Assembly: GCA_964464755.1 (NCBI GenBank)
Contig: CAYXGZ010000064.1
Span: forward strand, 1-18,162
DNA: 18,162 nt
From: CAYXGZ01 sp964464755
GTDB taxonomy: Bacteria > Planctomycetota > MHYJ01 > JACPRB01
Direction: 5' to 3'
The notes beneath the pieces are model-generated. The model searched no databases, was not told the origin of the DNA, and was given only the letters and a program-made list of their open reading frames with translations. Position numbers and translations under genes: made by a program. How positions within the stretch are numbered: the stretch's first letter is position 1; every line of letters starts with the position of its first letter. Positions 1 to 8,200 of this stretch are shown piece by piece.

Positions 1-1566
1 CACTTCTCGACGGACCGCCGCATCGCGATCGTCCACACCGGCATCATCGAGAACTACGCCGAGCTCAAGCGGAAGCTGCGCGGCGCGAAGTTCCGCAGCG
101 AGACCGACACCGAGATCGTCGTCCACCTCGTCGCGAAGCACTACCGGGGCGATCCCCTGAAGGCCGTGCTCGCGGCGGCCCGCGAGCTGAGGGGGACGTA
201 CGCGATCGTCGCGGCCTTCGCCGACCATCCGGACCTGCTGGTCGGCGCGCGGCTCAACGCGCCGCTCGTCGTGGGCCTGCACCCGGACGAGGTCCTCGTC
301 GCCAGCGACATCGCCGCGCTGCTGCCCCACACGCGGCGCGTCGCGCCCGTGGGGGAGGGCCAGGTCGTGCGGCTGCGGCGGACCGAGACGGGCCTGGCGA
401 ACGAGGCGTGGACGCTCGACGGGAAGCCCGCGGAGCTGGTGCCGCTCGAGGTCACGTGGGCCGCGGACGACGCGGACAAGCACGGGCACGACCACTTCTA
501 CCACAAGGAGATCTTCGAGCAGCCCGCCGCGATCGACGCGGAGCTCCAGGGCCGGCTCGACGCCGCGCGCGGGACCGTGCACTTCGACGGGCTGTCCGAC
601 GCCCCGGCGAAGGCCTCGCGCCTCGTCATCACGGCCTGCGGGTCCTCGTGGCACGCGGGGCAGGTGACGAAGTACGCGATCGAGGAGCTCGCGCGGATCC
701 CCGCGGACATCGCGCTGGCCAGCGAGCTGAGGTACGGCGACTACCCCTACGACCGGGACACGCTCGTCGTCGCGTTCTCGCAGTCCGGCGAGACGGCGGA
801 CACGCTGGCGGCGCTGCGCCAGGCGCGGGATGCCGGGGCGAAGACGCTCGCGATCACCAACGTGAAGGGCAGCTCGATCTCGCGCGACGCGCGGGACGTC
901 GTCTACATGCGGGCCGGGCTCGAGATCGGCGTCGCGGCGACGAAGACCTACACGTCGCAGGTCCTGCTCGGGATCCTGCTGGCGATCCACCTCGGGCGGA
1001 AGCGCGGGGCGCTGCCGCTGGCGCGCGGGCGCGCGCTGCTCAAGGCGGCCCGGGCCGTCCCGGGGGCGCTCCGGCGGGTGCTGGACGACGCGGCGGCGAC
1101 GCGGGCGGTCGCGGACTCGCTGGCGAGCTGCCGGGACTACATGTACATCGGGCGGCGCTACAACCTGGCGACGGCCTACGAGGGCGCCCTGAAGATGAAG
1201 GAGCTCTCGTACGTGCACGCCGAGGGCTACGGGGCGGGGGAGATGAAGCACGGGCCGCTCGCCATCGTCGACGAGCGCCTGACGACGGTGGCCGTCGCGC
1301 CCCGGGACCGGGTCTACGACAAGATGGTCTCGAACATCCAGCAGATCCGCAGCCGCGGGGGCCGGGTCGTGACGCTCGCCACGGCGGGCGACCGCGAGGC
1401 CCGGAATTTCAGCGACCGGACGATCGCGATCCCGCGCGTGGACGAGATCTTCTCGCCGGTCGTGACGGTCGTGCCCCTGCAGCTCCTGGCGTACCACCAG
1501 GCCGTCGCGCTGGGTCGCGACGTGGACAAGCCGAGGAACCTGGCCAAGAGCGTCACCGTGGAGTGA
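1..1566 (+). CDS. glmS: Glucosamine--fructose-6-phosphate aminotransferase (isomerizing), 5'-truncated by window edge
   Basis: This enzyme makes glucosamine-6-phosphate from fructose-6-phosphate and glutamine, the first step of UDP-GlcNAc synthesis, in the cytoplasm. The frame is open from base 1, and 521 residues are visible. About 85 N-terminal residues, including the catalytic Cys1, lie outside the window, which fits a normal full length near 609. Visible parts are the end of the glutaminase domain (GIIENY, SETDTE), the linker (KEIFEQP), SIS domain 1 (TACGSSWHAG, SQSGETADT, near window codons 208-340), SIS domain 2 (EGALKMKELSYVHAEGYGAGEMKHGP, codons about 395-420) and the universal C-terminus NLAKSVTVE. 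One oddity is HTG (codons 12-14) where the family has HNG. The Asn (Asn98 in E. coli) forms the oxyanion hole for glutamine hydrolysis. The next gene starts 28 bases downstream, so the two may be co-transcribed. Identification is secure; full glutaminase activity is less so. Confidence 0.97.
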   Translation, partial: HFSTDRRIAIVHTGIIENYAELKRKLRGAKFRSETDTEIVVHLVAKHYRGDPLKAVLAAARELRGTYAIVAAFADHPDLLVGARLNAPLVVGLHPDEVLVASDIAALLPHTRRVAPVGEGQVVRLRRTETGLANEAWTLDGKPAELVPLEVTWAADDADKHGHDHFYHKEIFEQPAAIDAELQGRLDAARGTVHFDGLSDAPAKASRLVITACGSSWHAGQVTKYAIEELARIPADIALASELRYGDYPYDRDTLVVAFSQSGETADTLAALRQARDAGAKTLAITNVKGSSISRDARDVVYMRAGLEIGVAATKTYTSQVLLGILLAIHLGRKRGALPLARGRALLKAARAVPGALRRVLDDAAATRAVADSLASCRDYMYIGRRYNLATAYEGALKMKELSYVHAEGYGAGEMKHGPLAIVDERLTTVAVAPRDRVYDKMVSNIQQIRSRGGRVVTLATAGDREARNFSDRTIAIPRVDEIFSPVVTVVPLQLLAYHQAVALGRDVDKPRNLAKSVTVE

Positions 1567-1594
1567 TCGGGGCGTCCCGCGACGTCCAGTAGCC

Positions 1595-2863
1595 ATGAGA
1601 ACCGCCTGCCTGCTCGTCCTGGCCGCCGCCGCGGCGCTCGCCCAGGATCCCCCGGCCGAGGGCCGCGAGGAGCGGCTCCGCCGCGCCGTGGAGTGGATCC
1701 AGGACCCGGACCCCGAGATCCGGGCCCACGCGCGCAAGGAGCTGCTGGACCTCGGGCCGGACGTGGTCCCGAAGCTCGAGGAGATCCTGAAGGCCAAGGG
1801 CGTGCAGGAGGTCGTGCAGGTGCTCCGCGAGTTCGACCTCGCGAAGGGGGCCGTGCGGGCCGCGCCCGTCGAGCCGCCGTCGGAGGCGGAGCTCCTCAAG
1901 CTGGCGCCGAAGCCGGACGCGGCCGCGACGGACAAGTACGTCTACGCGAAGCTGATCGAGGCGCACCGGCAGGCGAAGGCCGCGCAGTACCAGAAGGCCT
2001 ACGACATGGCGCAGGCGCTGCTCGTCCTCGAGCCGCGCACGCGCTACGCGGACCAGGTCCAGCAGCTGCGGAAGTTCGCGGACAACATGATCACGCAGAC
2101 CTCGCTGGTGCGGACGCGCGTCGCCGGGCCCGCGGGCGCCGTCGCCGCGGGGGCGAAGCTCGAGCTGAAGCTCCGGATGGACAACTCCTGGAAGGGCGGG
2201 ATCGAGGTCTCGGTGGACAAGGGGACGACGGAGCGGCCGTCGCGGGCCATCGTGATCGTCGAGATCCTCTGCGAGCGCTGGGAGGCCAACGGGACGGTGA
2301 CGCGGACGAACCGGAACGCCGAGGTGGCGATCCCGCACGACATCCCGATCGCGATGGGCGCGCAGTGGGAGCAGTCCTTCGAGGTCGAGACGGCGGGGGA
2401 CTTCCCGGAGGACCTGGACTCGATCCGCGTCTACACGATCGGCGCGTTCCTGCCGCTGGCGAAGATCGACTGGAGCCTGGCGGTGAGCCAGAAGCGGCTC
2501 TGGTTCGAGCCCTCCGTGGTGAAGGTGGTGCCCGGGAAGCACGTGCACCTGGCGGAGGACCCGCCGGCCAAGCTCGCCAAGGCGATCGAGGCGGGGACGA
2601 TCAACGAGGTCTTCATCTGCGCGATGCTGCTCGAGGGGCCCGGGCGGGCCGACGGGCTGCTGAAGCTCGTGGACCTGATGGACCGCTTCCTCGAGAAGCA
2701 CCGGGCCGCGACCGACCCGACGGAGAAGGGCGAGGCGATGAAGGGCCTCGCGTACGCGGCGAACATCCTGAGCGCGGTGACGGGGTTGAAGCACGGCAGC
2801 GACCCCCGCCGCTGGCGCGAGGCGGTCCGCCAGCTGAAGGACGCGGCGCCCAAGAACCCCTGA
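1595..2863 (+). CDS. Exported protein with HEAT/TPR-like helices, function unknown
   Basis: This 422-residue protein is not one I recognise as a named family. It opens with a short Sec-type signal peptide (MRTACLLVLAAAAALA, then QDPP), so it is probably periplasmic or surface-associated. Residues about 25-75 form amphipathic helices resembling a HEAT repeat (DPDPEIRAHARKELLDLG). Residues about 112-150 look TPR-like (AKAAQYQKAYDMAQALLVLEP). Residues about 165-320 are beta-rich, suggesting an immunoglobulin-like or jelly-roll domain, and the last 90 residues are again helical. The Cys at position 5 sits inside the signal and is not a lipobox. No clear Shine-Dalgarno precedes the ATG. It lies 28 bases after glmS, and its stop overlaps the next start (TGATG), implying one transcript and translational coupling. 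A scaffold or protein-interaction role is inference only. Confidence 0.8.
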   Translation: MRTACLLVLAAAAALAQDPPAEGREERLRRAVEWIQDPDPEIRAHARKELLDLGPDVVPKLEEILKAKGVQEVVQVLREFDLAKGAVRAAPVEPPSEAELLKLAPKPDAAATDKYVYAKLIEAHRQAKAAQYQKAYDMAQALLVLEPRTRYADQVQQLRKFADNMITQTSLVRTRVAGPAGAVAAGAKLELKLRMDNSWKGGIEVSVDKGTTERPSRAIVIVEILCERWEANGTVTRTNRNAEVAIPHDIPIAMGAQWEQSFEVETAGDFPEDLDSIRVYTIGAFLPLAKIDWSLAVSQKRLWFEPSVVKVVPGKHVHLAEDPPAKLAKAIEAGTINEVFICAMLLEGPGRADGLLKLVDLMDRFLEKHRAATDPTEKGEAMKGLAYAANILSAVTGLKHGSDPRRWREAVRQLKDAAPKNP

Positions 2864-3501
2864 TGCGGGCGATCTTCCTCCCGGGCGTGGGCGTCGACGC
2901 CCGGCTCTTCGCGCCCCAGCGCGCCCTCCCGTTCCGCTTCAGGGTCCCGGCCTGGCTCCCGATCCGCCCGGGGGAGGAGCTGCCCGGGTACGCGGACCGG
3001 ATGGCGGTCCGGCTCGGCCGGGCGGACGTGCTCGTGGGGATCTCGTTCGGCGGGATCCTGGCGCAGGAACTGGCGGCGCGGGTGGGGGCGCGGCTCGTGA
3101 TCGGGATCGCGACGGCGAGGCACCGCCGGGACGTGCCGCGCCTCGTCCGCTTCTCGGAGGTCGTCTCCCGGAAGATCCCGCAGCTGCGGCGCCCCGGGGC
3201 GGCGGTGGAGCTGGGGAGGGCCTTCTTCGGCGACCTGCCCGCGCCGACGCGGCGGCGGATGGTCGCGATGCTGGCAGAGGCGGATCCCCGCTTCGTCCGG
3301 GGGGCGGCGCGGATGGTGGGGGGCTGGGAGGGTTGCGAGGTCCCGTGCCGGGCGCTGTTCCTTCACGGGCGGGAGGACCTGGTGATCCGCCCGAGGTCGT
3401 TCGAGCCGGATGTCTGGGTGGAGGGGGCGGGGCACCTGGTGAACGTGACGCATGCGGACCGGGTCAACCGGTTCATCTCCCGGGGGTGCACAAGAGTTTG
3501 A
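2863..3501 (+). CDS. Small alpha/beta-hydrolase
   Basis: This is a 212-residue cytoplasmic hydrolase of the alpha/beta fold, with no signal peptide. The catalytic triad is visible: nucleophile Ser61 in the elbow GISFGG, Asp172 in HGREDLVI after a predicted strand, and His191 in GAGHLVNVTHAD. The N-terminal strand and turn (MRAIFLPGVGVDARLF) match the fold's usual entry with an oxyanion-hole loop. The protein is short for the family (usually 250-300 residues), and the lid between residues about 85 and 155 is small and Arg-rich. The substrate cannot be deduced; esterase, thioesterase or lactonase are all possible. Its ATG shares a base with the preceding stop codon, so it is probably translationally coupled. 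Its own stop codon lies inside the -35 element of the next promoter. Confidence 0.88.
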   Translation: MRAIFLPGVGVDARLFAPQRALPFRFRVPAWLPIRPGEELPGYADRMAVRLGRADVLVGISFGGILAQELAARVGARLVIGIATARHRRDVPRLVRFSEVVSRKIPQLRRPGAAVELGRAFFGDLPAPTRRRMVAMLAEADPRFVRGAARMVGGWEGCEVPCRALFLHGREDLVIRPRSFEPDVWVEGAGHLVNVTHADRVNRFISRGCTRV

Positions 3502-3525
3502 CTCCCCGGGCATTTCCACCATAAT
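3498..3525 (+). promoter_or_regulatory. Sigma70-type promoter for the two-partner secretion operon
   Basis: TTGACT (3498-3503) and CATAAT (3520-3525) are separated by 16 bases. Each matches the TTGACA/TATAAT consensus at five of six positions, which stands out in such GC-rich DNA. The predicted transcription start is near 3532, leaving a leader of about 50 bases before the tpsB start. The -35 overlaps the stop codon of the hydrolase gene. No experimental support is available. Confidence 0.65.
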
Positions 3526-3548
3526 GGGCGCTTCGCCGCCCATGGTGG
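3516..3548. promoter_or_regulatory. Imperfect inverted repeat over the -10 and start site (candidate operator)
   Basis: The left arm CCACCA-taa-TGGGCG (3516-3530) pairs with the right arm CGCCCATGGTGG (3537-3548). That gives 12 base pairs with a three-base bulge and a six-base loop (CTTCGC). The bulge coincides with part of the -10 element, and the centre lies at the predicted +1. It could be a repressor operator or a 5'-leader hairpin. There is no U-run, so a Rho-independent terminator for the hydrolase gene is unlikely. Confidence 0.45.
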
Positions 3549-3567
3549 GGCGGCGCCGGCCCCATCC

Positions 3568-3574
3568 GGAGAGG
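3568..3574 (+). promoter_or_regulatory. Ribosome binding site of tpsB
   Basis: GGAGAGG lies 8 bases before the GTG at 3583. It decides the start: the in-frame GTG at 3574 overlaps this site and would add three acidic or polar residues (MDE) before an otherwise typical signal peptide. Confidence 0.6.
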
Positions 3575-3582
3575 TGGACGAG

Positions 3583-5280
3583 GTGCGACTCCCTGCGATC
3601 GCCGCATTCACTATTGCTCTCGCCGGGTTGCCGGCGGTCACCCTGGCCCAGGACCAGAGCGGGCAGGTCGAGCAGTCGACGCGCAAGCCCCCGGTCCCGC
3701 CCCCGCTCGAGCCCGAGGTCCCGCAGATCAACGTCAAGAACAAGCCGGAACTGGCCACCGGCGGGTCGTCGGTTCGGGTGAAGGTCCGGAAGTTCGTCAT
3801 CACGGGCAGCCGCGCGTACACCGCGGAGTCGCTGCACTCGCTGGTCGCCGAGGGCGAGGGCCACGAGCTGACGCTCGCGGAGATCAAGGCCTACGCGGAC
3901 CAGATCACCAAGTACTACCGCGCGAACAACTACGGCGCCGCCTGGGCCTACGTCCCGGCGCAGTCGATCCAGGACGGCGACGTCGAGATCGCCGTGGTCG
4001 AGGCGCGCGTCGGCAAGGTGCTCGTCGGCGGCAACGAGGTCTACTCGTCCGCGTTCCTCCTGCGCCACATCCAGGGCCTGGAGGAGGACGACGTGCTCTC
4101 GCTGAGCGCGCTCGAGAAGCAGCTCTACGTGATCAACGGGTACCCGGGGATCCGGGTGAAGGCGCAGCTTCGGCCCGGCGACGGGCCCGGCCTGACGGAC
4201 ATCTACCTGCAGGCCGAGGACAAGGGGCCGATCCTGGCCACGATGGACTTCGACAACTTCGGGACGAAGTCGGTCGGCTACTACCGGGTCGGCGCGACGA
4301 TCGACTACGTGAATGTCATGGACTGGGGTCACTACGCCTCGCTGCGCTATGTCGAGGGTATGGGCCTCGGCGAGATGTCCTACCTGCGGCTGTCGTACAC
4401 GATGCCGCTGCCCCCGGGCCCGGTCGTGTCGTTCAGCGCGACCAAGTACGACTTCGAGGCGGGCGGCGACATCACGCTGCTCGAGCCGCTGGGTGCGGGC
4501 GAGGTGGCGACGCTGCTGGTGACGTACCCGATCTACCAGACGAAGGCCCTCAAGCTCGTGCCGGAGATCGGCTTCGAGTACAAGGATCTGAGCCAGGACC
4601 TCCTGGGCGCCACGGTGTCCGAGGACAAGCTGCGGGTGCTGGTCGCCGGCCTGCAGTTCGAGTGGAACGACGGGTTCGCGGGCCGCTGGACGGGCGCCGT
4701 GCAGTACCGCAAGGGGATGCCCGGCACTCTCGGCGGGATGGAGGACGTGGACCCGGACGCGAGCCGCTTCGGCGGCGGCGGCGAGTTCGAGCGCATCACG
4801 GCGATGCTGTTCCGGCTGCAGAAGATCACCTCGTGGGCCTTCCTCGTGGGCCGGGTCAACTACCAGAAGAGCGACGACCTGCTCGTCGTCTCGGAGCAGT
4901 ACTCGGTGGGCGGGGCGGACTCGGTCCGGGGCTACCCGGCCTTCGAGATCATGGGCGACGCGGGCCTGGGCTGGAGCGTGGAGCTGAGGCTGAAGCTGGA
5001 CCCGATCCTGGGCCCGTCGATCGATCCGCAGGGCCGCGCCGAATTCTGGAACGGCTTCCAGCTCGTGTTCTTCTACGAGTCGGCGAAGATGGAGCGGAAC
5101 GACACCTTCCTGGGCGCCCTGGCCGAGGACGAGCGGGCGGGGGCGGGGTTCGGGTTCCGCTACGAGGTCGAGGGGTGGGGGAGCCTCCGGTTCGACGTCG
5201 GCTTCCCGCAATCCGATGAAGATCCCTCCACGGGCGATTCTCGTATATATTATGTAAGCTTGGTCTCGACCCTGAAATAA
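3583..5280 (+). CDS. TpsB-type outer-membrane transporter (two-partner secretion, FhaC/ShlB/HecB family)
   Basis: This Omp85-superfamily channel should export the TpsA protein encoded next to it across the outer membrane. From the GTG at 3583 it has 565 residues, close to the 550-600 typical of FhaC and ShlB. A signal peptide (MRLPAIAAFTIALAGLPAVTLA, then QDQ) is followed by a Pro-rich linker (residues about 36-47) and two POTRA domains: about 65-145 (VRKFVITGSRAYTAESL... to VVEARVGKV) and about 147-215 (GGNEVYSSAFLLRHI... to DIYLQAEDK). The remainder is an alternating beta-barrel. The hallmark loop-6 motif VRGY occurs at residues 448-451. The protein ends in STLK instead of the usual terminal aromatic residue. 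It is the first gene after the promoter at 3498, and tpsA begins 14 bases after its stop. The family call is secure; the cargo is inferred from adjacency. Confidence 0.93.
   Translation: MRLPAIAAFTIALAGLPAVTLAQDQSGQVEQSTRKPPVPPPLEPEVPQINVKNKPELATGGSSVRVKVRKFVITGSRAYTAESLHSLVAEGEGHELTLAEIKAYADQITKYYRANNYGAAWAYVPAQSIQDGDVEIAVVEARVGKVLVGGNEVYSSAFLLRHIQGLEEDDVLSLSALEKQLYVINGYPGIRVKAQLRPGDGPGLTDIYLQAEDKGPILATMDFDNFGTKSVGYYRVGATIDYVNVMDWGHYASLRYVEGMGLGEMSYLRLSYTMPLPPGPVVSFSATKYDFEAGGDITLLEPLGAGEVATLLVTYPIYQTKALKLVPEIGFEYKDLSQDLLGATVSEDKLRVLVAGLQFEWNDGFAGRWTGAVQYRKGMPGTLGGMEDVDPDASRFGGGGEFERITAMLFRLQKITSWAFLVGRVNYQKSDDLLVVSEQYSVGGADSVRGYPAFEIMGDAGLGWSVELRLKLDPILGPSIDPQGRAEFWNGFQLVFFYESAKMERNDTFLGALAEDERAGAGFGFRYEVEGWGSLRFDVGFPQSDEDPSTGDSRIYYVSLVSTLK
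5254..5264 (+). promoter_or_regulatory. AT-rich -10-like patch at the 3' end of tpsB
   Basis: TATATATTATG interrupts strongly GC-rich coding sequence and uses ATA and TAT codons that are otherwise rare here. It contains TATATT (5256-5261) and TATTAT (5258-5263), either of which could serve as a -10 for a tpsA-specific transcript. I see no -35 resembling TTGACA about 17 bases upstream, so it is only a candidate. Confidence 0.25.
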
Positions 5281-5282
5281 CC

Positions 5283-5290
5283 GAGGGTGA
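5283..5290 (+). promoter_or_regulatory. Ribosome binding site of tpsA
   Basis: GAGGGTGA lies 4 bases before the ATG at 5295. It is a good match to the anti-Shine-Dalgarno sequence and supports this start, which gives a clean signal peptide. Confidence 0.6.
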
Positions 5291-5294
5291 CCCC

Positions 5295-8200
5295 ATGAAG
5301 TATTCGAGCGCGATCGTCCTGGCCCTGGCGGCGTTCCTGCAGGCCGGCCTCGCCCACGCGCAGACGGGCGGAACCGTGACCGCGGGCGGCGCGACGATCA
5401 CGAATCCGGACGCGACCACCACGGTCATCACGCAGACGACCGACAAGGCGATCATCCAGTGGACGAACTTCTCCATCGACGCGGGGAGCCTCGTCCAGTT
5501 CCTGCAGCCCGGGTCGGGCTCGGTCGTGCTGAACCGGGTCGTCGGCGCGGATCCCTCGGTGATCCTCGGCTCGCTGCAGGCGAACGGCAACGTGTTCCTG
5601 CTGAACGGCAACGGCATCGTGTTCGGGGCCGGATCGCAGGTGAACGTCGGCGGCCTGGTCGCGAGCACGCTGTCCCTCGAGGATTCGAAGTTCCTGAACG
5701 GGCAGTACGAGTTCAAGCAGGATCCGGGCCTGCCCCTGTCCTACGTCATCAACCAGGGCTCGATCTCGGCGACGGGCTTCGTCGCGCTGGCGGCGCCGCT
5801 GGTCGAGAACGGCGGCGCCATCTCGGCGCCGGGCGGCAGCATCTACCTGCTGGGCGCGAGCGAGGTCCTCCTCGACATCTCGGGGGACCGGCTGATCTCG
5901 TACTCGATCGGGACCCAGGCGGGCGGGACGGTCGTGATCCCGACCCAGTACCTCTCCGATCCGGTGAAGGCCGTCGTGAATTTCGCCGGCGTCGTCGAGG
6001 CCGGCTCGGTGGTCGAGAACGGCGGGACGACCCACCTGGTGGGCGCCGAGGGCCTCGTGGTGAACACGGGCGCGGTGACCACGAGCGGCGGCACGATCGG
6101 CCAGCTGGGAGCCTCGATCCTGGATTCGTCGATGGGCACGGCGACGTTCCTGAGCTCGGAGGTCCGCTCCGACGGGACGGCCGCCAATCCCTCCGCGGGG
6201 ACCGTGAAGATCCTGTCCGACCGGAACACGTACTTCCGCGGCTATGCCTCGGCGGAGGGCTACGGCGGCGGCACCGGCGGCTTCGTCGAGGTCAGCGCCG
6301 GCCAGACGCTCTATTACTTCGGGTGGGCCTCGGCCTCCTCCCAGTCCGGGACGGGCGGCACCATCCTGATCGATCCCACGTACCTGAACATCACGAACGG
6401 GGCGACGCCGGGCAGCCAGGACGCGGCGATCTCGGACTTCACGATCCTCACCGGCGACCCGAACAACGGGGCCAACACGCTCAGCGAGGCGGCGCTCGAG
6501 GCGCTCGCGGGGACGAGCAACTTGACGATCCAGGCGACGGACTACATCGTCCTGAGCAGCCTGACGACGGACGGGACGCTGGCGCTCAAGGCGGGGGCCG
6601 GGTACACGGTCAGCTTCCTGACCACGAACACCGCGAGCTCGGGCATCTATTTCTCGACGAACACGAACACCATCACGACCGGCGGCGGCAATCTCTCCTT
6701 CACCTCGGCCAACTACCTCTCGCTGGGCAACCTGAACTCGGCCGGCGGGTCGATCACGCTCCTGGCGAACAACTACGTGACGGTCGGCACGATCACGGCG
6801 ACGGGCAACCTGCTGAACATCCGGGCGGACAACGACAGCAATGCCACGGGGTACATCACCCAGATCGCCGGCCGGACCTGGACGGCGTTGAGCATTGCGC
6901 TGCGGGCCGCCCAGGGCATCTCACAGTCCTACGGCGGGAACAGCTCGGTCTACGTGTACACGACGAACCTCCAGATCGCCAACGGGGTGTCCCCGTACAC
7001 GACCCAGGGAAGCACGCTCTATTACGTGAACGTCTACAACTACCAGCCGACGGTCATCACCGACCTGCTGGGGCTCGGGTTCGGGGTCCGCAACCACTCC
7101 CAGGGCGGGTATTCCACGTACCTGTACGCGACGGGGAACATGACCCTGAACGCCAGCATCTTCACCCCGTACCCCACCCACTACCTCTACATCTACGCCC
7201 TGAGCAGCGGATCCCTGATCGACGACGGCAACCAGGCGACGTTCATCCAGAATCCGTCCTATACCTACCTCTACGCCCAGACCGGCAGCATCGGCTCCGT
7301 GGGCGCCGGGGCGGCCTACTTCAACCCCTTCATCGACGTCTCCTACACCTCGGGGTACACCTCCTACGTCTACTGCTACAGCCTGAACAACATCGCCGTC
7401 TCCTTCGTCAACTACGCCCCGACGGTCTACACGAGCTACTTCGGCGGGACGTGGAACCCCACCGCCACGGGGGCGCAGGTCCATTGCGCCAACCTGGTGG
7501 GCGACCTCCAGCAGAACACGACGCTCTGGACGAGCTCGAACGACAACGTCTCCCTCTACGCCACGGGCAACCTCTACAACTCCAGCAACATCGGGTCGTC
7601 CGGCCTGCTGCCGAACATCCAGTACCACGCCGACGGCTTCGTCTACATGACGGGCGGCACGGTCTACTCGACGAGCACGACGCAGATCTACGCCGACAGC
7701 AACGCGGCGATGTTCGCCGGCAATCCCTACATCGTCTCCGACGGGTCCGGCTCGTTCTCCATGTCGGGCGGCTCCCTCGCGGGCACGGGCAGCCTGTACA
7801 TCTCGTCCGTCGGCGGCCTGACGGTGACGGCGGGGACCGTGACGGCCCCGAACGTCAAGCTCGACAACCGGACGAGCGGGAACATCGCCTGGAGCGACAC
7901 CGGGGCGTCGGTCATGACGCTGACCAACCTCGGCGTCGGCAACGCGGTCAACAACCCCGTCGGCTCGGTCTCGATCACGCACAGCGGCGGGATCACCGTG
8001 GCGGCGAACATCTCCAGCTTTGCGGGCACGACGACCACGCTGTGGAGCACGGGCGGGGCCCTCACGCGGACCGGCGGCACCGTCACCGCGACGAGCCTCG
8101 TCCTGCGGGCCGCGACCGGCATCACCTTCAGCGGGTTCGTCGCGACGAACCTCCAGCTCCAGGTCTCCGGATCGGGCGCCATCGCCGTCACCGGGACGGG

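Noticed and set aside
3574..3582. GTG at 3574 as the tpsB start
   Set aside because: It overlaps the GGAGAGG ribosome binding site and puts Asp and Glu before the signal peptide. The GTG at 3583 has proper spacing and a normal positively charged start.
2431..5211. A 926-codon minus-strand open frame opposite the hydrolase and tpsB
   Set aside because: It runs across the promoter region and opposite two well-supported genes, with no recognisable domain or ribosome binding site.
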